Source: Woodsholea maritima DSM 17123 (GTDB lineage Bacteria; Pseudomonadota; Alphaproteobacteria; Caulobacterales; Maricaulaceae). From it: DNA of 64,000 nucleotides. Positions 54,281-62,875 of this stretch are shown piece by piece (the first letter of the stretch is position 1; each line of letters starts with the position of its first letter). The position numbers and the translations under genes were made by a program. The notes below the pieces were generated by a model that searched no databases, was not told the DNA's origin, and was given only the letters and a program-made list of their open reading frames with translations. The stretch spans positions 1,059,148-1,123,147 of the forward strand of contig NZ_KB908056.1 of assembly GCF_000382325.1 (NCBI RefSeq). The letters are read 5' to 3'.

Positions 54281-55024
54281 TTAGAACCCGTACTCGTCCT
54301 TGACCCAAGGCACACCAAGGCGTTCCAAAGTCCCCTTCAGCGTCAATCCAAGGCTCTCGCGTTGGTCTTTATCCAGCTCAGGTGCAATGGCTTGGATTTG
54401 GTTGGCATGGTGTTGGGCTTTATTCGCCAAAGTTTTCTGATGGTGATCTTGCAATCCACCGGCTCCATTCTCAGGTTCACTATTCTTCTTACGCATGGCC
54501 GCAGCAACACTGGGGAAGTCCTGTCTCATCCAATCATTGAGCGTGGACTTCTTCAGGCCCGGGAGCTCCTTGGCAATCTCACGGTAAGACTTCAGTCCAC
54601 TCTTGCCTTTGCGGTGTCGCTTCGCTTTCACATAGGCTCTGAAGACCTCCCGTCTCTCCTTAGCGGACAAGGCTAGCCGCGTTTCCCAATTGGCTTCTCC
54701 CGAGGCCAGCTTAGCTTCTTGAGGTGTTTTGACATGGCTGAGGACTTCAACAAGGGTTCGGGTAATCCCGGCCTTGGACAGCGCCAAGTATCTATGGTGT
54801 CCATCGATCAAGACGAAAGCCTTGGACAGCTTAGCCACTTTCAGCGGGGCAAAGGGACTACCGCGGCCTTTGTTAAAGGCGTGGGTATTTGCAACCTCGG
54901 TCAGCCTATCGACTTGTCCGGGGTGGATTTGTTGGCGACAGGCTAGCTCAAAGTCCACTGCAATTTCATTGAGCCCGAGTTCATCCGGGCCTTCATTGAA
55001 CCGGGTTTCATTACAGGGTGTCAT
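54281..55024 (-). CDS. ParB-like nuclease domain protein
   Basis: Protein of 247 aa. The N-terminal half shows the ParB/sulfiredoxin fold (FVLIDGHHRYLALSKAGI). The middle has an HTH-like region (SYREIAKELPGLKKSTLNDW) and the C-terminus is charged and helical (APELDKDQRESLGLTLKG). The start at 55024 is chosen for AAAGGAG upstream; an ATG at 55045 is in frame. Such proteins act in satellite or phage regulation, but no specific role can be assigned. Confidence 0.72.
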   Translation of the reverse strand: MTPCNETRFNEGPDELGLNEIAVDFELACRQQIHPGQVDRLTEVANTHAFNKGRGSPFAPLKVAKLSKAFVLIDGHHRYLALSKAGITRTLVEVLSHVKTPQEAKLASGEANWETRLALSAKERREVFRAYVKAKRHRKGKSGLKSYREIAKELPGLKKSTLNDWMRQDFPSVAAAMRKKNSEPENGAGGLQDHHQKTLANKAQHHANQIQAIAPELDKDQRESLGLTLKGTLERLGVPWVKDEYGF

Positions 55025-56348
55025 CTCACAATACTCTCCTTTCATTGTGGGTTTCGTCTTTGCTCATGGCTTGCTTTGATCGGCGCATGAGCGGGGTGCA
55101 TCATACACACCAACGCTCGCCCATGGTCATCCATGGGTTGTCATCGGCGTTATGGGTGTGTATGAATGGTGTTGTTAAAGGGCCTATCAATCGGCCCCTC
55201 AGAGATCACGTTACATCGCATAGCCCCTGAGGGCTCTGTGGTGTTTTCCTGTGCGAATTAAGTGCTTAGGCTAGGTCTGCCTGTGTCGACCCCACAGCGC
55301 TTATCAGCGAGCGCTCACGGGGCGTCTTCGGATATCCCATCGACAGCTTTCCATCCTGTGGGTATCCCTTGGCGACCATCGAGGCCAAAGATAACCGGGG
55401 ACGGCTCTCTTCCCATATACGGGCCTTTTTGGCTATGCGTGCCTGCATAATTCCCTAGAATCTCCGGTCAGGCTTAAGGATTCCACAGGCCCAAAGACCC
55501 CTACCGGCCTCTGTGGCTTTCCATCGCCTCTGAAGCCTCCTTCACTCTTGCTCACTGTGTGTGTCAAACGGGCCTGTGATCGACGGTCACAATTGCCGTC
55601 CAACGGTCACACTTTGGCTGTCTCTTGTCTCTGCAGATTGGTTCGTGAAGTCCTGGCAAAGAGCGGGTCAGGAGCGGGCTTTCGATGGGGGTGTGTTTCT
55701 TCCCATATACGGCGGGTCTTGATTTTGTCTTTAATTATGGATAGTTAGCAAATGCCAACGAACTGCCCTTCCCAAGGCCCCCAAAGTTGGCTTAAGTCCA
55801 ACCATTCAAACGATAATTATCGCTCAATAACCGCTATCACTGATCATCGTAAATGGGGCCGCTATCGCAGATCAAAGGCCCGCACAAGGCCTCTTTGGGG
55901 AGCCCGATAGAGCCCACAGCTTGTCGCTGAGAGATGGTGCTATCGATCATCGCTAACGGCCTAGGGTCAACCCTCGGCCTGAGGGGGCCATACAGCGCCC
56001 AAAGCCTGCCTCCGCCTTCCAAGACCTGTCCGCAAGAGCGTGGGCACAAGGGGCGGCGATAGTGCCACCCCAAGCGCTCAAAAGAGGAAGAAGATTATGA
56101 TGGATGTCTATCTTCTTCTTCGTCTTGTCGAAGTGTTGTGTCTCATGGTGATCGCGTATGATCACCTAAGTCGCCACCTGGACAAGTAACGAAGCGGGTG
56201 GGTCTTGTTAGCCGCAAGGTCCACCTGCCTTAAGACTTAGCATAGAAACCTATCAGCATCTATAGTGTCCATAGAATCTATAGTATCTTATGTGTGACCG
56301 GGGGTCTCCCCTCTCCATATAGTGCGGGTTTTGGATTCCCCAGACAAT
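55025..56348. other. Long non-coding stretch with repeated motifs
   Basis: About 1.3 kb without a convincing long gene. It contains ACGGTCACA twice, 20 bp apart (55583-55591, 55603-55611); CCATATACGG at 55413-55422 and 55703-55712, with a weaker copy near 56315; the perfect palindrome CGATAATTATCG at 55811-55822; and a hairpin GGTGGGTCTTG / CAAGGTCCACC near 56202-56230. It may hold a replication origin or regulatory RNAs. Confidence 0.45.
56097..56189 (+). CDS. Possible 30-aa hydrophobic peptide
   Basis: ATGATG start with GAGGA upstream; the peptide reads MMDVYLLLRLVEVLCLMVIA then YDHLSRHLDK. A hydrophobic core with a polar tail followed by a hairpin past the stop resembles small phage or toxin-like membrane peptides. 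It is too short for confident assignment, and there is no homology I can name. Confidence 0.35.
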   Translation: MMDVYLLLRLVEVLCLMVIAYDHLSRHLDK

Positions 56349-56732
56349 TCAGCCCCTTAGCAATCCGCCGAATCTGGGCATTTTCGGGGGCTTACCCTTG
56401 AAGCCGAACGCATTCAATTGGTTCTTAATGTGTTGTTTTAATTCAGCTTCCATCGCCTTAGCTTTGGCTTTCTTCACGGCCTTGTCCTGATCGAGCGCCA
56501 TCTGCTCAACCCAGTAGCCCACAGCCCCAGCTACTGCGTCCAGGCGGTCATCGTGGACCAAGGCTGCTGAGGAAGACAGCGCTTGTCGGGAGGGCTGTGC
56601 GTTATTCCCGTCAACAAACGAGTGATTGCGACAGATCCCTTCAGCGTAAAGGCTCGCCAGGGCGCAAAGACCACCTTCGCCATACTGAAGGCCTTCTCTG
56701 GGCGCATCAAGGCTGATCAAAGTCGTTCGCAA
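56349..56732 (-). pseudogene. Chimeric relic: Doc/Fic fragment joined to a terminase C-terminus
   Basis: The first ~45 residues read GGLCALASLYAEGICRNHSF and VDGNN, a Doc/Fic motif (HxFxDGN) whose K/R is lost. Just upstream another frame gives SALMRPEKA, so the Doc part is also frameshifted. The rest (VHDDRLDAVAGAVGYWVEQM; KQHIKNQLNAFGF) resembles the end of a T7-like terminase large subunit. The two unrelated pieces form one open frame, so it is probably a deletion scar. Confidence 0.6.
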
Positions 56733-56780
56733 ATATCTTCGACGTTAGAGCGATCTAGCCCATCGAGATTTAAAATCTCG

Positions 56781-56963
56781 CTCGGTGAGAGGTTTCAACA
56801 TGGGGGCTTAGGCCGACACCAAAAAAACGTCGTCTCACTTGTTCGTCAATATATTGAAGACTTTGAGGAATTTGGCTTGGTCGCTTTTAAAGCGCTGCCA
56901 AGACCGAAGGGAAAGCACGGCGGAGATAGGACGCAGATTGCCTGCCTCACAGAGCCCCGCTAG
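56781..56963 (+). pseudogene. Rha-like phage regulatory protein fragment
   Basis: Plus-strand reading RHQKNVVSLVRQYIEDFEEF, then GLVAFKALPRPKGKHGG and CLTEPR ends at a stop where Rha/antirepressor proteins would continue with an LNE-type motif. It is truncated at the C-terminus, and a start could not be fixed. A palindrome CGAGATTT-A-AAATCTCG lies at 56764-56780 just upstream. It overlaps the end of the MarR-like gene on the other strand by 17 bp. Confidence 0.45.
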
Positions 56964-57366
56964 TCCCTTTGCTTTTCATGGCGACCAATAAACGATGGAC
57001 CAGTGCCCACCCTTCTTTGGTGAGCTTACAGCGCTTCTTGCGCGTATCGTCTTTATCACGGACCAACACAATGAGCCTCAGAGGCGGAAAAGCTCCTCTG
57101 GGTCTTTTCGTCCCGTTGCTTCTATTGGCTTTGCGTCGATACCCCAAATTGCTCATGATGGTAGACATGTGCGCAGTGGTGGTCCCTGTGTTCTTTGCGA
57201 CTTCGCTAAGATAAGGGTGCCGTCTATGGATCAGCTCCGCCTCAGCCAGGGTGAGCAAGACCATGAGATAAGAGGCGGGAAAGGCCTTCTCTACGGCCAT
57301 AATCTCTCTGATCGCTGAGCGCAAAGACCCAAGGTGTCCTAAGCTTGATATTTCGGGTGTTGTCAT
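56947..57366 (-). CDS. MarR-like winged-helix protein
   Basis: Protein of 139 aa. The wHTH reads YLSEVAKNTGTTTAHMSTIM and the wing region ends LIVLVRDKDDTRKKRCKLT, with EGWALVHRLL as the dimer helix. The start at 57366 is preferred; twelve further residues upstream are unconserved. It is probably a regulator of the island; its target is unknown. Confidence 0.65.
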   Translation of the reverse strand: MTTPEISSLGHLGSLRSAIREIMAVEKAFPASYLMVLLTLAEAELIHRRHPYLSEVAKNTGTTTAHMSTIMSNLGYRRKANRSNGTKRPRGAFPPLRLIVLVRDKDDTRKKRCKLTKEGWALVHRLLVAMKSKGTSGAL

Positions 57367-57465
57367 TACGATGGTCTGTGCTTGTGATAGCCACACACAC
57401 AAGAAAGGCCAGGGCTTTGTTTCTCAGGCGCGGCCCCGGCCCTCTTTAAGGTCTATCCGATTGCG

Positions 57466-57678
57466 TTACTTGGTGATGATGGCTAGGAATGGGCCAACGC
57501 GCACGTCCCTAGATTTTTCTTCATCCAGTGTCTCGATAAGCTTGTGGGGCTTCGGTTCGTCATACCGGGGCTCCCATAAGACCACGAATTTATCGGGGAC
57601 GGTGGGCTGTGAATAAGCAAAGACGCAGCCTCTACCGTTAAGCTCAAATTTGCCGAAAGGCGTTCCAAAGATTAGCAT
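57466..57678 (-). CDS. Small hypothetical protein
   Basis: Protein of 70 aa (MLIFGTPFGKFELNGRGCVF; KFVVLWEPRYDEPKPHKLIE). AAAGGAC at good spacing supports translation. I recognise no family. It sits between the integrase and the MarR-like gene on the same strand. Confidence 0.5.
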   Translation of the reverse strand: MLIFGTPFGKFELNGRGCVFAYSQPTVPDKFVVLWEPRYDEPKPHKLIETLDEEKSRDVRVGPFLAIITK

Positions 57679-57801
57679 GTTCTTGTCCTTTGATTGATCG
57701 ATAGTGTTTAAGTTGGTGGTCAGTCTTTGTATCTGTCAGGTTGTCTCCTTTATTCTGTTGATTGCCTCAGTGGGACCGGCGGCTCTTTGGTCCCTTGCGG
57801 C

Positions 57802-59106
57802 TTAACTTTGGCCTCTGAGGGGAACGACATTGCTCTCTTTGGTGTTTTCATTGTGGACGATATTTAAGAGCCACTGTCCCCAAGCTTCTAAGGCTTGTCT
57901 TTTCTGGGGCAGGTAGTCGTTCTTGTCATATGTGCGCGTTAGCTTGTTCCCCACTGCGTGGTTCAATACGGCTTCGCCAATATCGAAGGGCATGGCGATC
58001 TTCTCTGGGTGGGTTATGGTTGTCCGGCCTGTGCGCCTTAGATCGTGTACAGTTAGGCCGATGATCCCGAGGGCTTCGCAGTCCCGCGCAAAGGCCCGGG
58101 TGAGGGCGTCGCGTCTGATCGTGCCTCCAAAGCGTCCTTGGAAAGGTCCGATGCTGAGCTTCCCGGTTTTGTCTCTGGCCTCTGTGAGGATCTTCACAGC
58201 GGCTTTTGAGAGAGGGACGACTGCACTGCGTCTTTCTTTCTTGCGTTCGCGGGCGATGTTCCAGGTCGTCTCGGTTAGGTCGATCTCATCCCAACACATT
58301 CCAGCCACCTCATCTCCGCGTTGAAGGGTTAGGGCTGCAATCTGTAAGGCTGAGGCGCTGGGCCATCCTTGCTGCCTGCCTTTGTTCTTTCGGTGTTCCC
58401 AGTGGAGCCAGAGCTTACGAAGTTCTTCATCGGTTGCTATGCGCTCGCGGCTCTCTTCTTTATATTTCTTGATGTCTCTAGCTTTGTTGGTCTCGATCCA
58501 TTCTCTTTCCACCCCGTGGTTCAGGACTTGGCGTATGTATTTCAGGCAATCATTGGCTGCTGCATTCCCGTTCTTACCCTGGGTGCTTGCGCTGCGTCTG
58601 ATGGCTTCGAGGGCTTCGGTGACCGTCGAGCGTTTAATGTCTTCGACAGCTATCTTTCCAAGATTTGGGAGGATGTTCTTCGAGAGGTGTTGCTTCTCCT
58701 TGGCTAAGGTGCTCAGGGCTTTCTCACGGCGCTGCTCAGAATAAGTTAAATAGGCTTCTGCAAGCGCCTCAAAGCTTCTCGCTCTCTTTATCTCGCCTTG
58801 GGTCTTTTGATTCCGGCGTTCTTGAACGGGGTCCATGCCTTCGCTTTGAACCTCTGAGCGCTTACGTGCCGCGAGTTGTCGCGCTTCGAGCGGGATTAAG
58901 CCGGGGTATTCGCCAAGGACGGCTTCTGAGTTCTTACCGTCGCGGGTTACATATCGCACGCCGAAGGTCTTCTTACCGCTTGGTCGCACCATGAGATAGA
59001 AGCCTGATTGGTCGGCATCGTTAATCCGGTACTGCTTGTCTTCTGGCTTGGCCTCCTCGACAGCGCGGTTTGTCAGTCTAATTTTTCGCGTGGCCGTCCG
59101 GGGCAT
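57802..59106 (-). CDS. int: Tyrosine recombinase, integrase of the small island
   Basis: P4-type integrase of 434 aa. DUF4102 arm domain (YRINDADQSGFYLMVRPSGK), central SAM-like domain, catalytic domain with LQRGDEVAGMCW (Arg), TVHDLRRTGRTTI, and LNHAVGNKLTRTYDKNDY (Tyr). It is different from the ICE integrase but uses the same att site. Its 5' end faces the right att copy across a stretch with arm-type repeats. Confidence 0.92.
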   Translation of the reverse strand: MPRTATRKIRLTNRAVEEAKPEDKQYRINDADQSGFYLMVRPSGKKTFGVRYVTRDGKNSEAVLGEYPGLIPLEARQLAARKRSEVQSEGMDPVQERRNQKTQGEIKRARSFEALAEAYLTYSEQRREKALSTLAKEKQHLSKNILPNLGKIAVEDIKRSTVTEALEAIRRSASTQGKNGNAAANDCLKYIRQVLNHGVEREWIETNKARDIKKYKEESRERIATDEELRKLWLHWEHRKNKGRQQGWPSASALQIAALTLQRGDEVAGMCWDEIDLTETTWNIARERKKERRSAVVPLSKAAVKILTEARDKTGKLSIGPFQGRFGGTIRRDALTRAFARDCEALGIIGLTVHDLRRTGRTTITHPEKIAMPFDIGEAVLNHAVGNKLTRTYDKNDYLPQKRQALEAWGQWLLNIVHNENTKESNVVPLRGQS

Positions 59107-59115
59107 TTGTCACAG

Positions 59116-59172
59116 AATCCCAATCATATCCCAATCAATATGTCCCAAACAGTATCATTAAATCCCAATTGG
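59116..59172 (+). repeat. Putative integrase arm sites, right end of the small island
   Basis: AATCCCAATCATATCCCAAT plus C at 59116-59136 repeats the left-end copy exactly; a further AATCCCAATTGG is at 59161-59172. All are in the same orientation and between the integrase start and the att copy. Confidence 0.65.
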
Positions 59173-59237
59173 TATCAAGAGTGGTGTTCTGCAATTTGTT
59201 TTAAAGTATTGAAATAAAGCAAAAAAACAACGGATCG

Positions 59238-60104
59238 CTAGAAAATGAATAATCTAAGCAATTGCCCTCCGAAGGCAAAGGTCTCAGGTTCGAATCCTGA
59301 TGGGTGCGCCATTTCACATTTATGCATTTCAGAACCCATTAAAGCCTTGAAGGGCAATGATAAATCGGGGTTCGAAAATCCATTTTCCCGGCAGTATCGG
59401 GGGTGAGAGGAGAATGCTATTTTCATGAGCATTCGGCGTTGCACTAAATCACCGGAATCCCATAATTTCCAAGGGTTTGAGAGAAATGCCATTGGGGTTC
59501 GAAAAGCGTTTTCAAAGCTTTTCTTGGGTGTGCGGATGAAATTGGCTTGCTCAAGCAAGCTGGCTTTCTTCTCTTCCAGGGCGCGAATGCGAGACTCGTA
59601 AGCTTTGATTACGCTATCGCTAGTCGCATCCACAATCCGGTCAACGAGCGCGCCGATCTGCTTTTCCAGTTTGGCCGCTTCGCTCTGGACACTGCGAGCC
59701 ATAGCTTCGGCGCTGGCGATGCGATAATCCCAGATTTTGGCAAACATCGCGCGCGCAACGTTAAAGAGGGCTTCCGTTGGCCGTAAGGCCTTCACCAGGG
59801 CCTCAAAATCCTTTTCAAGAACATCACGTCGAATTGATTTGCGCCGAGAAGAACAGCCCTTTTTGAAGCACTCATAGTAGGGGTGCTTCTTGCCTGTTTT
59901 GCTGGTCGACCAGCTTGCAGTAAGCGGGTGACCACAAGAGGCGCAAGCCACAAGAACACGCAAGATAAAATCTTCCTGTATATCAGCCCGTGCAGGCGCG
60001 CGAGCCTTGTCGTTGAGCCGCTCTTGAATGCGCTCGAAGGTGGTGTAGTCAATCAGGCCTTCATGCTGACCTTTGCGCAGATGCCTGGCAGGTTTTTTTA
60101 TCAT
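59238..60104 (-). pseudogene. Truncated serine recombinase (C-terminal part)
   Basis: The open frame gives the recombinase/zinc-ribbon region (HEGLIDYTTFERIQERLN; VLVACASCGHPLTASWS with Cys pairs; ECFKKGCSSRR) and a coiled coil (AKLEKQIGALVDRIVDATSD). The N-terminal resolvase domain with catalytic Ser is missing upstream of 60104, where unrelated sequence begins. Its 3' end reads across the att copy (HPSGFEPETFAFGG is antisense tRNA), showing an old insertion at the tRNA. Confidence 0.75.
59267..59314 (+). repeat. att site: 3' part of a tRNA-Arg(CCG)-like gene, copy 2
   Basis: Identical 48-bp copy of 53155-53202. Here the preceding bases TTGCC also pair with GGCAA, giving a perfect anticodon stem, so slightly more of the tRNA is preserved. 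The sequence further upstream does not form a D arm or 5' acceptor strand, so the tRNA is not intact. It is the right end of the small island. Confidence 0.85.
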
Positions 60105-60339
60105 TCCGTGGCACAGCCGCTGGACGTCGAAGACGGGGAGTACTGCGCATGACTCCCGATGCCACCCGTTACCGCTTCACCGTCGAGCACTGAAGCAGGC
60201 GGACGACTGGCGATAAGGCTTCTGCCTTGCCTGCCGCGCTCCGCGCGGATGCTGCGAAGCCCATGCGACTAATGCGGCGAACATGCCATCTAGGCCCGCA
60301 CAGAATCGCCATTGCCTGACTCTTTTTGGAGGGGGCGCA

Positions 60340-61488
60340 ATGATGTTTGCGGAAGGCTTTTCTGACTTTGTCTGCGAAGGCGACAGCATCAGCTACATTG
60401 CTGGTTTCGAGATCACCGCACGCATTGTGCGTGACGATTGTCCTGACGCTCCCGACGAGCGGCAGGACGGATTCTGGCACTTGCCTTACAAGGACGCGCT
60501 GGGATTCATTGGCCCCGGTCCAAACCGCTGTTCCTCTCAAGCATCATTGTCTATAGTGAGCACGTTAGCTAAGGTTTCTGGTGGGGATATGCTTCAACAA
60601 AAACGAGATGTTTCACAATGCCGCATTGAGGCTAAATCGCCTGAGTTGCGGCCAAGGACTTCAAACCCGTCGAGCTATCAATGCGAAGATGAGAGCGATA
60701 AGCCGATTGGGTGTTTCGTTGCTGTTGTCGTGGCCATTGGCGGCTTCATCTTTATGGCGAATTCGGATCTTCCTGATGATATGAGCGGGTGGTTTTGGCT
60801 TGTGCCAATTGGCGGCGGCATTTGGGCTGGGTTGGCCCTTATATCCTTCATTCGTGATAAACGCGGCAAACTTGCTGTTCTTTCGGAAAATCGAAATGTC
60901 GAAATCTCGAATGCGCGAGCCCGTGAAAATGCCGTGAAAGAAGCCATCTCTAAAGCGGACCGCGTTCGACAACAATACCAAGCGGCGTTCAGAGATTTAG
61001 AATCCATTAAGGCGGCGTTGCGATCTGTAGACGCATGTATTGTACGCGCCGAACAAGAATACCGGCAGAATGCGTTTTCTCCCTTCTGGGACGAAATTGA
61101 AAATGCGGTTCAAACTCTTTCGAAATATGGAGATGAAGTTAAAGCGCTTGGGCAGTCTGCGAGCTATTATGCCCTAACCCTTCAGGGAGAGACCCATGAT
61201 TTTCCACCATATCCGATCTCAGAGTCTATGATCCCAGATGCAATGGTTACCGCGGAAGATCTGAGGCGCGTAATTCGTCTCGGCCATACGAATTACGAAT
61301 TCGCCTCGATCTGGGAGCAGCGCAAAAATCGTGAGGTCATGATTGCCGGCTTTAACTGCGTGGCGGACGCTGTAAACGGCATTGAGGGGCTTGTGCTGGA
61401 GGCAGTTCGATCCTGCGAAGGCAACATTTTGGCCGCGCTTCGAAAAATGCAAAGTAGTCTACAACATAGAAATATCAGTGGCGTTTAA
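60340..61488 (+). CDS. Chimeric membrane and coiled-coil protein
   Basis: 382 aa from the ATG with GGAGGGGGC upstream. Residues 1-60 (FVCEGDSISYIAGFEITARI; VRDDCPDAPDERQDGFW) match the start of a plasmid/phage hypothetical family I know only by pattern. Two membrane segments follow (CFVAVVVAIGGFIFMA; FWLVPIGGGIWAGLALISFI), then a coiled coil (ARENAVKEAISKADRVRQQY) and a C-terminal region of unknown function. The joint near residue 70 suggests fusion of two genes; a start at about 60591 is an alternative for the second. Confidence 0.5.
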   Translation: MMFAEGFSDFVCEGDSISYIAGFEITARIVRDDCPDAPDERQDGFWHLPYKDALGFIGPGPNRCSSQASLSIVSTLAKVSGGDMLQQKRDVSQCRIEAKSPELRPRTSNPSSYQCEDESDKPIGCFVAVVVAIGGFIFMANSDLPDDMSGWFWLVPIGGGIWAGLALISFIRDKRGKLAVLSENRNVEISNARARENAVKEAISKADRVRQQYQAAFRDLESIKAALRSVDACIVRAEQEYRQNAFSPFWDEIENAVQTLSKYGDEVKALGQSASYYALTLQGETHDFPPYPISESMIPDAMVTAEDLRRVIRLGHTNYEFASIWEQRKNREVMIAGFNCVADAVNGIEGLVLEAVRSCEGNILAALRKMQSSLQHRNISGV

Positions 61489-61492
61489 AAAA

Positions 61493-62335
61493 TCAGCCGC
61501 TGCCTTCGATTAGAACTAGCCGATCTCCCGGTTCTACTCTATCGCCGTCATTTTTTTTCACGCTTCCAATCACGCCGCCCGAGTATGCCTGAACATACCA
61601 GTTTTCGATGAAATAGTCTTTCGAATTTTCTGAGTTGCGAAGATGGTCTGGAATTACGAATCCGATTTTCCCGGTTCTACACGCGGTGCCTTTTTCAAAT
61701 CGCTTAGCACCATGTTCGTTCGGTAGGACATGAAGAACACCCGGCGAGCCATGCCACACTATCCAATCTATTTGACGCCCATCGACGACATTGCCATCGA
61801 CGGGTCGACCATAAGACTTCAAGTCTTCGGCCAAATAACTAAGGCGCATCAGGCGCTGCCGCGTTCTTTCAATATCGCCTGACTGGTCGCGCTCTTTCCG
61901 GTTTGCGATTGACATGAGCGTGCGCGAGAATGCGCCTGGTCGCCGTTCATTCAGGTCAAAGCAGCGTAGGGTCATTTTGGTCGCTGCAGGGCCGTAATCT
62001 TTTAAACTAAGAGAAAAGAACGCATCATTCTGTCTAAACACAACGCCTCCTTCCAGTGAGCATTGAATGACGGTTGCTCGGTGATCTGGCGTGATCTGAC
62101 CTCGACCAAATCGGCTCGGCAGCTGTTCGGTCGTCGATCTCGATCCATGGCCGAAAAACCAATTGTGAAAATACTCTATTTGTTGAACTGCGATCCAAAC
62201 ATCGCGAATTGAGACTTGCGATAGCAATTCCGCCTGATATGCGAAAGACTCGCCATTTTCCTTTCTCTCGACATAGGCTTGGACCCAGTGCTTTCCTTCG
62301 GGGCTTGTCGGTAAGTTTGGATCAAAGGTTCTCAT
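61493..62335 (-). CDS. Hypothetical protein
   Basis: Protein of 280 aa (HWVQAYVERKENGESFAYQA; WIVWHGSPGVLHVLPNEHGA; C-terminal VKKNDGDRVEPGDRLVLIEG). The C-terminal end resembles a biotinyl/lipoyl-like beta strand pattern (GDRVEPGDRLVLIEG), which is only suggestive. No membrane segment. It is convergent with the coiled-coil ORF, 4 bp apart. Lower GC than the ICE backbone suggests separate acquisition. Confidence 0.5.
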   Translation of the reverse strand: MRTFDPNLPTSPEGKHWVQAYVERKENGESFAYQAELLSQVSIRDVWIAVQQIEYFHNWFFGHGSRSTTEQLPSRFGRGQITPDHRATVIQCSLEGGVVFRQNDAFFSLSLKDYGPAATKMTLRCFDLNERRPGAFSRTLMSIANRKERDQSGDIERTRQRLMRLSYLAEDLKSYGRPVDGNVVDGRQIDWIVWHGSPGVLHVLPNEHGAKRFEKGTACRTGKIGFVIPDHLRNSENSKDYFIENWYVQAYSGGVIGSVKKNDGDRVEPGDRLVLIEGSG

Positions 62336-62394
62336 CTTATCTCCGCAATCGGTGCACAGTGAAAGTGTTGAAAGTTCCTTTAGGCCATGATTAG

Positions 62395-62862
62395 CATACC
62401 GCTAATCGTTTCTGCAATCATAGTAACGATCAGACCTGCTCGAAGAAACAAGGCGGTAAGGTCTATGTCGAGCTTCGCCATAATGGCACCATGACCTTCC
62501 ATAAAGGCTATTTTGTTCAGGCCGAGGCGCGACGGCTGGAGAAGGCGAAGACCGGCCACAGCGAGAGCCTCGTCGCGCCCGTTAAACCGGTAATGTCCGA
62601 CCGCTGGCGGAATACATTTCCCTGCATCGCCACGGCGCGGTGCAATGCCAACGCCTATCACCTTTGCGAAATCTTTGCCTTCTTGCTTGCCATGTCGGAC
62701 GAGGAAGTCATGGAGGTTCTGGCCTTCACCATGTCCGAGCCGCTGGAGTGGTCCGGTGATGAGGCTTCCCCCCGGCTGGCGCGCTCAAATGCTGCACGCG
62801 CTTTGCCTGCTTCTAAATCCATTCGAGCTGGGCCGCCCGGCAGATTTGATGCATTCTCATGA
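62395..62862 (+). pseudogene. Degraded ParB-like partition gene
   Basis: The open frame, without an early start codon, reads KVYVELRHNGTMTFHKGYFV then AEARRLEKAKTGHSE, as in the acidic middle of plasmid ParB proteins, followed by FLLAMSDEEVMEVLAFTMSE from further downstream in the same family. The N-terminal ParB domain and intervening parts are missing. It looks like a deletion remnant of a partition gene. Confidence 0.5.
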
Positions 62863-62875
62863 GAATAGCTGCGGG

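Noticed and set aside
55837-56165. Short minus-strand ORFs in the repeat-rich part of the island
   Set aside because: No ribosome-binding site, no homology, biased composition.
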